Shown here one piece after another: positions 56,739 to 64,000 of a stretch of DNA of 64,000 bases (within the stretch, counting starts at the first letter, position 1; every line of letters starts with the position of its first letter). The translations under genes and the position numbers were made by a program. The stretch spans positions 992,001 through 1,056,000 of the forward strand of contig NC_012590.1 in assembly GCF_000022905.1 (NCBI RefSeq), written 5' to 3'. The stretch comes from Corynebacterium aurimucosum ATCC 700975. GTDB lineage: Bacteria > Actinomycetota > Actinomycetes > Mycobacteriales > Mycobacteriaceae. The notes beneath the pieces were generated by a model, which saw nothing but the letters and a program-made list of their open reading frames with translations, was not told where the DNA came from and did no database searches.

Positions 56739-57911
56739 ATGCCAATCCTCGCGACTACTCCACAGGCCCAGGTACGCGCGGCCGTTGAGCCGCTCGTCAG
56801 ATCTGGAGAAAGCCCAGCGCCCGTAGGCGTCATCGACCTCGCTGCATTCGACTACAACGCTGCACAAATGCTGACCCGCTCCGGGGGACTACCCATCCGC
56901 GTGGCCTCGAAGTCAATACGCAGCGTGGCAGCACTTCGCCGCGCCCTCGAGCACGAGGGCTACCGCGGCATCCTCGCCTATTCCGTTCCAGAGGCTCTGC
57001 ATCTGGTGGAAGAGGGCTTCCGTGACATCGTGGTGGCTTATCCGAGCGTCAATCGGAAAGCCTTGCGTGAGCTCGCAGCGGATGACATTGCGCGCGAGTC
57101 CATCACGATCATGGTGGACAGCGTAGAGCTCCTCGGCCTGCTGGAGGGAACCCTGCGCGTGGCCATCGATATTGATTGCACGCTCCACCTGCCGGGTGCG
57201 GTTATCGGCCCGCGGCGCTCGCCCGTGCGCACGCCGGACCAGGTCTCGGTACTGGCGCGCGAGATTCTTCGACGCGGGCACCGGCTTGTCGGACTCATGG
57301 CCTATGAGGGGCAAGTGGCATCCGTCGCGGATGGCCTGCCAGGTCCGGTGGGGGCGGTCAAGCGCTGGCTGCGCACCAAGTCCATGGCGGATTTGGCCCC
57401 GCGGCGCCGAGCCTGCGTGGAGGCAGCGCGGGAGGTGGCGGACATCGAATTCGTCAACGGCGGCGGCACGGGCAGCCTCCAGGAATCTGCGGCCGAGGGA
57501 ACCTTGACCGAGCTGGCCGCTGGCTCCGGTTTCTACACGCCAGCGATCTTCGATGACTTCACCGGCATCAACCACAAGGCGGCAGCGTTCTTCGTCTGCC
57601 AGGTCTCCCGCGTTCCCGCGCCGGGCTGGGCCACGGTCAACTCCGGAGGCTGGATTGCCTCCGGGCCGCCCGCCAAGGATCGCGTTCCGCTTCCGGTGTG
57701 GCCGGCAGGGCTGAGTTATTCCAGCACGGAGGGTGCCGGTGAGGTGCAAACCCCGCTGCATGGGGCTGACCTGAACGTCGAGGACTTGGTGTGGTTCCGC
57801 CACGCCAAGGCCGGCGAAATGACAGAGAACGTCGACCGTCTTTTGGCCGTTGGGAATGACGGCGTTGATGTATGGGACACCTATAGAGGACAAGGATGGA
57901 CACTCCGATGA
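56739..57911 (+). CDS. D-threonine aldolase / amino acid deaminase-like PLP enzyme
   Basis: 390 residues with an N-terminal alanine-racemase-type TIM barrel. The PLP lysine is Lys58 in LPIRVASKSIRS; EFVNGGGTGSL binds the phosphate. The C-terminal D-serine dehydratase-like domain follows (from about 270, with HKAAAFFVCQV and WFRHAKAGEM supplying the metal-site His). Annotated in actinobacteria as amino acid deaminase/aldolase. Overlaps the start of the lactone oxidase gene, so the two are probably translated together; the substrates are unknown. Confidence 0.85.
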   Translation: MPILATTPQAQVRAAVEPLVRSGESPAPVGVIDLAAFDYNAAQMLTRSGGLPIRVASKSIRSVAALRRALEHEGYRGILAYSVPEALHLVEEGFRDIVVAYPSVNRKALRELAADDIARESITIMVDSVELLGLLEGTLRVAIDIDCTLHLPGAVIGPRRSPVRTPDQVSVLAREILRRGHRLVGLMAYEGQVASVADGLPGPVGAVKRWLRTKSMADLAPRRRACVEAAREVADIEFVNGGGTGSLQESAAEGTLTELAAGSGFYTPAIFDDFTGINHKAAAFFVCQVSRVPAPGWATVNSGGWIASGPPAKDRVPLPVWPAGLSYSSTEGAGEVQTPLHGADLNVEDLVWFRHAKAGEMTENVDRLLAVGNDGVDVWDTYRGQGWTLR

Positions 57912-59191
57912 CAACCACATTTAGCAATTGGGCAGGGTCGGTCACCACGAAACCGCAGGAGCTTGTACAGCCCTCCCGCATAGACGAGATCCCCGGAATC
58001 ATTAGTCGCTCCCGCAGCGTGCGTGCGGTGGGCGCCGGCCACTCCTTCACTCCCATTGCGGCGGGGGAGGAGACGATGCTCAATCTCGATCACGTGAGTG
58101 GGCTGGTGAGCGTCGATAAGCAGCGCAAGCGCGTACGGTTCCTGGCGGGCACTCGATTACGTGATGTCCCAGCCCTTCTGCGCCCCTTTGGCCTTGCCCT
58201 GGCTAATCAGGGCGATGTGGACCCGCAATCGCTGGCGGGCGCAATATCGACCTCGACCCACGGCACCGGCATCAATTACACGGGCTTTGCGGGCACGGTT
58301 ACTGGGCTGACGCTTATCGACGCCGACGGCAACACCCGCACCTATTCCATCGACGAAGACCCAGAGCTCCTTCGCCTCGTGGTCGTCAGTGTGGGCGCGC
58401 TCGGCGTGGTTGTCGAAGTTGAAATGCAGTGCGTGGATGCCTTCGACCTGCTGGCGGAAGAATCCGGCATTGCCTTCGACGAGCTGATGGATAATTGGGA
58501 AGAGCTCTCTAGGGACGTCGACCACTTCGAGTCCTACTGGTTCCCGCACACCGACCGGGCGATGGTCAAGGCCAACACGCGCCTCGAACCGAACGGGGAG
58601 CGCCGCTCACGTCTCAAAGCGCTTATCGACGACGAGCTCATCGGCAACGGCGCCTTCGCCGCCGCCCTGACGCTGGGGCGTCTTATTCCGGGGACTATCC
58701 CGATGCTCAACAAGTTCGCCACCTCGGTCATTTCTCATAACCGCTACCGTTCCGCTGCTCACGATGTGTTCGTCAGTCCGCGCCGGGTTCGCTTCCACGA
58801 GATGGAGTACGCAGTGCCGCTTGCCGACGGCCCCGCCACCGTCCGCGAGATCCGCCGCTTCATCGACGAACAGGACTGGCGTATCGGGTTTCCGATGGAG
58901 CTGCGCACGACGGCCGCGGATGACGTTGCGCTGTCGACGGCATCGGGCCGCGAATCGATGTACATTGCATTCCACATTCCGCGTGCGCTCAACCCGCAGG
59001 ACTACATGCCGAAGCTGGAGCCCATCTTCCGTGCAGCGGGTGGGCGCCCGCACTGGGGCAAAATGAACTCCTTGTCCCGAAACGACTTTGCTCAACTTTA
59101 TACAAGATTTGATGAGTTCTGTCAGCTACGCGAGAATATGGATCCGGAGTGGAAGTTTGGTTCGCCCTACCTGCGGAAACTGTTCGGATAG
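57896..59191 (+). CDS. FAD-linked sugar-1,4-lactone oxidase (D-arabinono-lactone oxidase family)
   Basis: 431 residues. N-terminal PCMH-type FAD domain with AVGAGHSFTPIA and the GAISTSTHGTGINYTGFAG flavin motif, C-terminal ALO domain ending in the HWGKMNSL motif characteristic of aldonolactone oxidases. In mycobacteria a related enzyme uses L-gulono-1,4-lactone. Two starts are possible: ATG 57896 with GAGG eight bases upstream (used here), or ATG 57908 overlapping the preceding stop as ATGA. Forms an operon with the upstream PLP enzyme. Confidence 0.9.
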   Translation: MDTPMTTTFSNWAGSVTTKPQELVQPSRIDEIPGIISRSRSVRAVGAGHSFTPIAAGEETMLNLDHVSGLVSVDKQRKRVRFLAGTRLRDVPALLRPFGLALANQGDVDPQSLAGAISTSTHGTGINYTGFAGTVTGLTLIDADGNTRTYSIDEDPELLRLVVVSVGALGVVVEVEMQCVDAFDLLAEESGIAFDELMDNWEELSRDVDHFESYWFPHTDRAMVKANTRLEPNGERRSRLKALIDDELIGNGAFAAALTLGRLIPGTIPMLNKFATSVISHNRYRSAAHDVFVSPRRVRFHEMEYAVPLADGPATVREIRRFIDEQDWRIGFPMELRTTAADDVALSTASGRESMYIAFHIPRALNPQDYMPKLEPIFRAAGGRPHWGKMNSLSRNDFAQLYTRFDEFCQLRENMDPEWKFGSPYLRKLFG

Positions 59192-59292
59192 GGGCGTCGT
59201 CAAGCGCAGTGCATTTCCCAGAAAGGATTCGAAAGTATCTCTGATATTTGGTAGCGTGTGGAAGTCTTAATTCCATAACACTGCTGAAGAAG

Positions 59293-60483
59293 GTGTCTCA
59301 AACGTCCTCTGAATCCCAGTCCCTCATTACGCCGACATTCGTGTTTGCATGGTTGGTCAATTTCGCCCAATTTTCGGTCTTCTATCTGCTCGTGACCATC
59401 ATGGCGCTGTATGCCGTCGAGCAGTTTCAGGCTTCGGATACGGCGGGCGGGTTTGCCTCAAGCGCCTTCGTGGTGGGGGCGACGATTGCTCGCCTTTTTT
59501 CGGGCTACATTGTGGATGCTGCTGGGCGGAAGCGCTCGCTGGTTGTCTCCCTCATCGTGGTCACTGTGGCGATGGCGCTGTATTTCCCAGCTCAGTCACT
59601 GCCGCTGTTGTTTGCTGTCCGTATCTTGCACGGCTTCGGTTATGCGGTGGCCTCAACGGCTGTGATGGCCGTGGCGCAATCGGTGATTCCTGACCATCGC
59701 CGCGCTGAGGGAACCGGTTACTTCGCCCTAGGGACGACACTGGCCACTGCTTTTGGTCCGGCGGCAGGTCTAGCGATTGTCCACAATGCTGGCTATAACA
59801 CCGTGTTTCTGGTGGCGCTGACGCTGACGGTAGTGGCCATGGGCTTGGGGCTCATCGTCAAGGCGCCGGCGCAGGAGCGTCGAAGCGTCTCCTTCTCCTT
59901 GGGTAATATCGTGCACCCAGCGGTCGCGCCATTCGGTGTCTTCATCCTTTTGGTCGGTGTTGCTTATACGGGCATTATTACCTTCCTGAATGGCTATTCC
60001 GCTCAAGCCGGTCTGGAAAAGGGGGCTAGCTACTTCTTCTTGGCTTATGCGGTGGTGAGCCTCATCCTGCGCTTTGTGCTGGGTAAGCTGCAGGACCGCC
60101 GCGGTGACAACATCATCATTTATTCCTCGCTCGTATTCTTTATTGCCGGCTTGGCAGTCCTGGCTTCGGCTGTTGCTGATTGGCAGATTATTGCGGCGGG
60201 TGCCTTGGTGGGCATTGGATATGGCTCCATCCTGCCGGCAGGTCAGGCTATCGCTGTGCGTCTGGTGCCGATGCATGAGATGGGCGCGGGCATCTCGACT
60301 TTCTTCTTGCTGCTGGACCTAGGCATTGGCTTCGGTCCGATTCTGCTGGGGCAGGTTATCTCCGCGACGGGGTATTCCGCCATGTATTGGATGCTGGCGG
60401 CTTTGTTGCTGGTTGCTTCGGTGGTCTACTTCTCTGTTCACGGGCGCAAGGACATCGCGCGCGGTGATGTGCGGTACGAATAA
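59293..60483 (+). CDS. MFS transporter (12 helices)
   Basis: 396 residues with about 12 transmembrane segments. The A-motif-like loop between helices 2 and 3 is GYIVDAAGRKRSL, repeated weakly in the second half as GKLQDRRGDN. RILHGFGYAVAST and DHRRAEGTGYFALGTT are typical of drug/sugar efflux MFS proteins (YfcJ/YhhS-like group). GTG 59293 is used, although the frame is open to 59248 and no good Shine-Dalgarno is visible. The gene follows the lactone oxidase by about 100 bp on the same strand; co-regulation is possible but not shown. Confidence 0.88.
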   Translation: MSQTSSESQSLITPTFVFAWLVNFAQFSVFYLLVTIMALYAVEQFQASDTAGGFASSAFVVGATIARLFSGYIVDAAGRKRSLVVSLIVVTVAMALYFPAQSLPLLFAVRILHGFGYAVASTAVMAVAQSVIPDHRRAEGTGYFALGTTLATAFGPAAGLAIVHNAGYNTVFLVALTLTVVAMGLGLIVKAPAQERRSVSFSLGNIVHPAVAPFGVFILLVGVAYTGIITFLNGYSAQAGLEKGASYFFLAYAVVSLILRFVLGKLQDRRGDNIIIYSSLVFFIAGLAVLASAVADWQIIAAGALVGIGYGSILPAGQAIAVRLVPMHEMGAGISTFFLLLDLGIGFGPILLGQVISATGYSAMYWMLAALLLVASVVYFSVHGRKDIARGDVRYE

Positions 60484-60489
60484 ATTACT

Positions 60490-60560
60490 TACTGGCGTCG
60501 CGCTTCCCGACGCCCAGTAGAACCCCCTCGCCCCACGTGCCACCGACACCGCGCGTGGGG
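60490..60560. terminator. Hairpin pair after the MFS gene
   Basis: A first hairpin (TACTGGCGTCG with CGACGCCCAGTA, one bulge, 60490-60519) and a second (CCCCACG at 60531-60537 with CGTGGGG at 60554-60560) follow the stop within 80 bp. Neither has a clear T run, so termination is likely but not certain. Confidence 0.5.
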
Positions 60561-60753
60561 CATTAATCGTTTCCTCTGGTGAGCGCTGCTGGTTGAGGTT
60601 CGAACGCATCACCTAACTCGTGATGGTTACCCCCGTTTGTAGTAACGACTTGACGTGAATTCATTGCTGGCTATAGCCATACGGGTTATGTGGTACTACA
60701 ATTACGGTTAGAACACAGCTTCTAAACCAGTATCTGTCTCGGGGGAGACTTCC

Positions 60754-62016
60754 ATGACCACCGCCGCCGCCACACGTCCTTCAACCGCTTTCTTTTCCAT
60801 CACCAACCCCAATAATCCACACGCCATAGCCCGTGCGGCAGCCCGCCGTTCCATTTATGACACCTGGCAGGCTGCCATGCCCAGTCTGCAGGCAGACATC
60901 AACACCACCGCTTTAAGCTTGGTGGCTGCCTGGTCACTACCGGAAGGCCACATCAAAGCAGGCCTGCGCGCTATCCACCGCCTTGATAGCCTGCCGAAAG
61001 TCAAAGCCATACAAGACACCCACTGCCTGCTCGACATCGAGTCCTTGATTGCCATTGATCAGCCCATGTCAGCACTAACAGCCCTAACGGATGAAACCCT
61101 GGATCTCATCGACACCGTCCTCGCCGACTTCTTCACCCCAACCAAGGCGAATCAGGCTTTTCCTACCCGCAGCCAAATCAGACGCAAAGTCCGCGACCTC
61201 TGTAAAACCCTGGATGACTCCATCGCCTTTCGCGACACCCGCCCGAAAGATGCGTACCGCTTCTCCTCGAATGGCACCACCGCCTGGCTAGAACTCCAAG
61301 TAAAAGAAGATACTGGCATAAAACTCGATGCTTTCATCCGCAAAACCGCAGCCCAGCACGACCTGACAATTCCTGAAGCCGTCATCAAACTTTTAAGCGG
61401 TGAAATAAAACCACCAGCTACCGTAGTGCTACACACCTACCAAGCCTGCGATATTGAGAATGCTCCAACCTATGTTGAAGGCTTCGGCTGGCGGCAAGAG
61501 GCCATGCCGCATGATAAAACCCGGGACTTAACCGGTGATATTCCCGAAGCAGACGGCTATCAACCAGGAATCATCATGCGCAAGCATGTGGAAGGACGCG
61601 ACGGGACCTGCCGAGTCGGCGGCTGTGAAGAACCCGCCTTTCTTACTCAACTCGACCACCGGCATAACTGGGCCGATGGTGGGCCAACCCATCCGAAGAA
61701 CCTGGCATGCCTATGCCAAGGCCATCACAATATGAAAACTGATGGCACCTTAAAATACCTGCTAGATCCCTACAGTGGGGATGTCATCTGGCTTTTCGTC
61801 GACGGTACCTGGACCATCACCGAAGCAGAAGGACCACTAGCACCTAAACAGAAACGCTGGGCACAAACAGTCGCCCAACATATCACCGCCACCAGGAAAC
61901 GCATCCGCGAAGAAGCCCAGCACCTCAAACAAGAACTCGACGACTACGCACAACAAGCCAAAGCCAAGGCCGAAGCCCAGACCGACACCGACAGCGGCGA
62001 GGACATCCCCTTCTAA
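60754..62016 (+). CDS. DUF222 / HNH endonuclease (13E12 repeat family)
   Basis: 420 residues. A helical N-terminal DUF222-like region is followed by a C-terminal HNH nuclease: CRVGGCEEPAFLTQLDHRHNWADGG with two cysteines, the catalytic DH, and NLACLCQGHHN as the second half. The C-terminal tail is charged (Gln/Lys/Glu-rich). These proteins occur in many copies in actinobacterial genomes, often near mobile elements; their role is unknown but probably linked to DNA mobility or self-spread. GGGGGAG precedes ATG 60754. Codon use is richer in A than in the core genes, suggesting recent arrival. Confidence 0.88.
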   Translation: MTTAAATRPSTAFFSITNPNNPHAIARAAARRSIYDTWQAAMPSLQADINTTALSLVAAWSLPEGHIKAGLRAIHRLDSLPKVKAIQDTHCLLDIESLIAIDQPMSALTALTDETLDLIDTVLADFFTPTKANQAFPTRSQIRRKVRDLCKTLDDSIAFRDTRPKDAYRFSSNGTTAWLELQVKEDTGIKLDAFIRKTAAQHDLTIPEAVIKLLSGEIKPPATVVLHTYQACDIENAPTYVEGFGWRQEAMPHDKTRDLTGDIPEADGYQPGIIMRKHVEGRDGTCRVGGCEEPAFLTQLDHRHNWADGGPTHPKNLACLCQGHHNMKTDGTLKYLLDPYSGDVIWLFVDGTWTITEAEGPLAPKQKRWAQTVAQHITATRKRIREEAQHLKQELDDYAQQAKAKAEAQTDTDSGEDIPF

Positions 62017-62024
62017 AACCTGAG

Positions 62025-62175
62025 TCGTCGTCTCAAACGACGAAAAACTCAAAGCACACCCCTTACAAGGATTCAACCCAGACTCGTCGTCTCAAACGAC
62101 GACACCCCCACAGTCCAGGAAGACCCAGAAAGAAAGGTAAACCCCAAGAACACACCCACCGTCGTCACAGACGAC
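62025..62175. repeat. Three related hairpins downstream of the HNH gene
   Basis: TCGTCGT-CTCAA-ACGACGA occurs twice exactly (62025-62043 and 62084-62102), and a third shorter version, GTCGTC-ACA-GACGAC, lies at 62161-62175. Spacings are 59 and about 77 bp. The arms share the core GTCGT, indicating a family of sites rather than chance; function unknown. Confidence 0.7.
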
Positions 62176-62204
62176 GACCCCAAAGCACCAAGTACCGAGC
62201 TTTA

Positions 62205-64000
62205 TGTTGCGACCGGCTATTTGGTAGCAGTGTCGTGACTATCTGGTAGCGCTTCAGTGAGTATCTGGTAGCAGCTCAGGGCGCTCGGGATGATACTTCC
62301 GGTAGCCGCACCACTCGGGTGCGGCGCGTACTGGAAGGAGTCCGCTGATGACGGATTACCGTGCGGTGATGACGCTGCTGATTAGGAAGCGTTCTTACCG
62401 CCAGATTGAAGACCAACTCGGGTGCTCGCACCGCGCGATTTCCCGAGCGAACCAAGCGCTGCGAAGCCTTGGCTTGACCACTGCCCAGCAGGTCGCGGCG
62501 TTGACGAATGACGAGCTGGACGAGATATTCGTTGACAAGCGCAGTAGCGGGCAAGGCGAGTTCGTCCCGATTGACTTTGACGCGGTCGTCAAAGCACGCA
62601 CAGGGCGTGTGAAGCAAACACTGCAAGTATTGTGGGCTCGGTACACCACGATCCCCGCCCAGCCGGGTCAGCGTCACTACAGCTACGACCGGTTCCGCCA
62701 GTTGGTTGCTTCCCATGTCGATGCGGCCGGGCTTACCGCCCGGATCACCCATGCACCAGGGCATACGATGCAGGTGGATTGGGCGGGGACCAAGATGTGC
62801 CTGTACGACCCTGCGGGCACACCGGGTGCGAAAGTCAGCATTTTCGTTGCCGCGCTGCCGTATTCAGGGATGCTGTTTGCCTGTGCGTGTATTGACCAGC
62901 GGCAACAGTCCTGGCTTGATACCCACCGTCAAGCGTTTGACTACTTTGGTGGGGTCTGCCAGGTTGTTGTCCCCGATAACGCGTCGACGGCATCAAACGC
63001 GATCAGCACTGCCGATAGGAATCGGAAGGTCAACGACACTTACCAGCAGTTCTTGGAGCACTACAACACAGCAGCACTTCCTACGCGCGCGCGTCGGCCG
63101 AAGGATAAAGCGAATGTGGAAGCTGCGGTAAAGATCGTCACACACAAAGTCATCCACGCCCTTGAAGGCCACCAGTGTGTTGACTTGGACGAGCTCAACG
63201 GAAAGATTGTGGACTTAGTCGATGCAATCAACAGGTCCGTGCCGTTTCGCAGTCAGCACATCAGCCGCAGGGATCTCTTCGAAGAACACGAGCAGCATCT
63301 CCTTGCTGACCTGCCGACAACCCCATGGCAGCACACCGAGTGGAAGCGCGCGAAAGTGGCCCCTGATTTCCATATCACGGTTGCAACGGTGCGCTACTCC
63401 GTCCCGCATCAGCTTGTTGGCCGCACTGTCGATGTGCGCATCACAGGCCAGGTCTTGACCGTCTTTGATCAGGGGACGACCGTGGCAACCCACCAGGTTT
63501 CGCATAAGCGTGGGGCCTATGTCACTGACTATGAGCACATTCCATCTGGAATGGACTCCACCCGTGGACTGTGGACTAGTGACTACTTTTATCGCGAAGC
63601 CAGCAAAACCGGCCCGGCAACACGCAAGGTCATCGAAGAACTCATCGCGGCGAAAGCCATCCCGGCCCAGGCGTACCAGTCTTGCCGAAATGTGCTTTCG
63701 ATGGGCAAACACGGCAACAAACCAATCCTGGAAGAGGCATGCCAGCGCCTGACCGCCAACGACGGCAGCCGACGGGCGGTGTCATATACCGCAGTCAAAA
63801 ACATGATGGCCGCCATACGCAAAGAACACGCCACCCGGCCCCGCGGATTAGACCAGGCCCCGCGTAGCACCACAACCGCCCAGCCTGTAGCCGCTGACCG
63901 GGATACCACCGGCGCGTTTCTCGGCGGTGCAGACCAGTTCAGCATGGACAACCTCGCAAAGAAAGGAAACTAAACCCCTTGTCATCACCAACCCCGCCAA
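62205..64000 (+). mobile_element. IS21-family insertion sequence, left part
   Basis: Begins at TGTTGCGACC (62205), followed by three end repeats of the TATYTGGTAGC type at 62218, 62240 and 62262, spaced 22 bp apart, a typical IS21 multi-repeat terminus. istA follows from 62348. The istB gene and right end lie beyond the window. The left boundary is inferred from the TG start and the repeats. Confidence 0.8.
62348..63973 (+). CDS. istA: IS21-family transposase IstA
   Basis: 541 residues. N-terminal helix-turn-helix (SYRQIEDQLGCSHRAISRANQALR) and a DDE integrase core with Asp144 (MQVDWAGTK), Asp210 (VVVPDNAST) and Glu258 (KANVEAAV), followed by the Mu-type C-terminal beta-barrel part (VRYSVPHQLVGRTVDVRI). 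ATG 62348 has AAGGAG upstream. The gene is complete and intact. The stop is 27 bp from the window end, where istB (the ATP-dependent helper) would begin. Confidence 0.94.
   Translation: MTDYRAVMTLLIRKRSYRQIEDQLGCSHRAISRANQALRSLGLTTAQQVAALTNDELDEIFVDKRSSGQGEFVPIDFDAVVKARTGRVKQTLQVLWARYTTIPAQPGQRHYSYDRFRQLVASHVDAAGLTARITHAPGHTMQVDWAGTKMCLYDPAGTPGAKVSIFVAALPYSGMLFACACIDQRQQSWLDTHRQAFDYFGGVCQVVVPDNASTASNAISTADRNRKVNDTYQQFLEHYNTAALPTRARRPKDKANVEAAVKIVTHKVIHALEGHQCVDLDELNGKIVDLVDAINRSVPFRSQHISRRDLFEEHEQHLLADLPTTPWQHTEWKRAKVAPDFHITVATVRYSVPHQLVGRTVDVRITGQVLTVFDQGTTVATHQVSHKRGAYVTDYEHIPSGMDSTRGLWTSDYFYREASKTGPATRKVIEELIAAKAIPAQAYQSCRNVLSMGKHGNKPILEEACQRLTANDGSRRAVSYTAVKNMMAAIRKEHATRPRGLDQAPRSTTTAQPVAADRDTTGAFLGGADQFSMDNLAKKGN

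Overview
The window is a chromosomal segment of a Corynebacterium. The evidence is the housekeeping gene content (mycothiol conjugate amidase Mca, LGFP and DUF3558 lipoproteins, DUF4245, DUF4307, DUF501, LysI-type permease), the fairly high GC content with frequent GTG/TTG starts, and a gene order that, from memory, follows the mycobacterial core. The block mfd-mazG-lytic transglycosylase-eno-ftsB-DUF501-ppx corresponds to M. tuberculosis Rv1020-Rv1026. The block greA-DUF4307-mca-...-uppS-coaA-glyA-phoH2-fum-glpX-DUF4245-xseB-xseA-ispH-DUF6542-ychF corresponds to Rv1080c-Rv1112. The species cannot be fixed from sequence alone.

Region 1 (1-6928) is the adaptation end of a type I-E CRISPR-Cas locus: the 3' part of cas1, cas2, a short leader, and a very large array of 98 repeats and 97 spacers. 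The leader lies next to cas2 and the repeats decay at the far end. The first base after each 28-nt repeat is C or G in all 97 units and never A or T. Two neighbouring spacers (4 and 5) overlap by 14 nt in their source and so expose the PAM of spacer 5 as AAC. Together these suggest an AA(C/G) PAM.

Region 2 (7134-21462) is core genome: a TRIC-like membrane protein, tRNA-Gln, a TetR regulator overlapping mfd, a small membrane protein, a basic amino acid permease, mazG, a secreted protein, then the cell-envelope and glycolysis block (transglycosylase, enolase, FtsB-like, DUF501, Ppx), tRNA-Leu(UAA) and a Bax1-I family protein.

Region 3 (about 21463-26100) is accessory. It holds about 720 bp without a convincing gene, an apparently intact IS3-family element, a DUF3558 lipoprotein and a 606-aa glycine-rich protein with WXG/PPE-like features.

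Region 4 (26164-54116) returns to core genome, with an inserted TetR-MFS exporter pair whose promoter carries two matching 15-bp palindromes, a CAP-domain surface protein, a PhoH2 toxin-like ATPase and a cation efflux transporter preceded by a yybP-ykoY manganese riboswitch.

Region 5 (54118-60483) holds an AlkZ-like winged-helix protein, an aldehyde dehydrogenase, and a run of D-threonine-aldolase-like enzyme, sugar-lactone oxidase and MFS transporter.

Region 6 (60484-64000) is mobile: an HNH/DUF222 (13E12-type) protein, three related hairpins, and the left end and istA of an IS21-family element that runs off the window.

Most coding calls are firm. Start codons were refined where an internal ATG/GTG with a ribosome-binding site or a family-typical N-terminus fitted better than the longest frame. 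All positions and repeat counts were read by eye.
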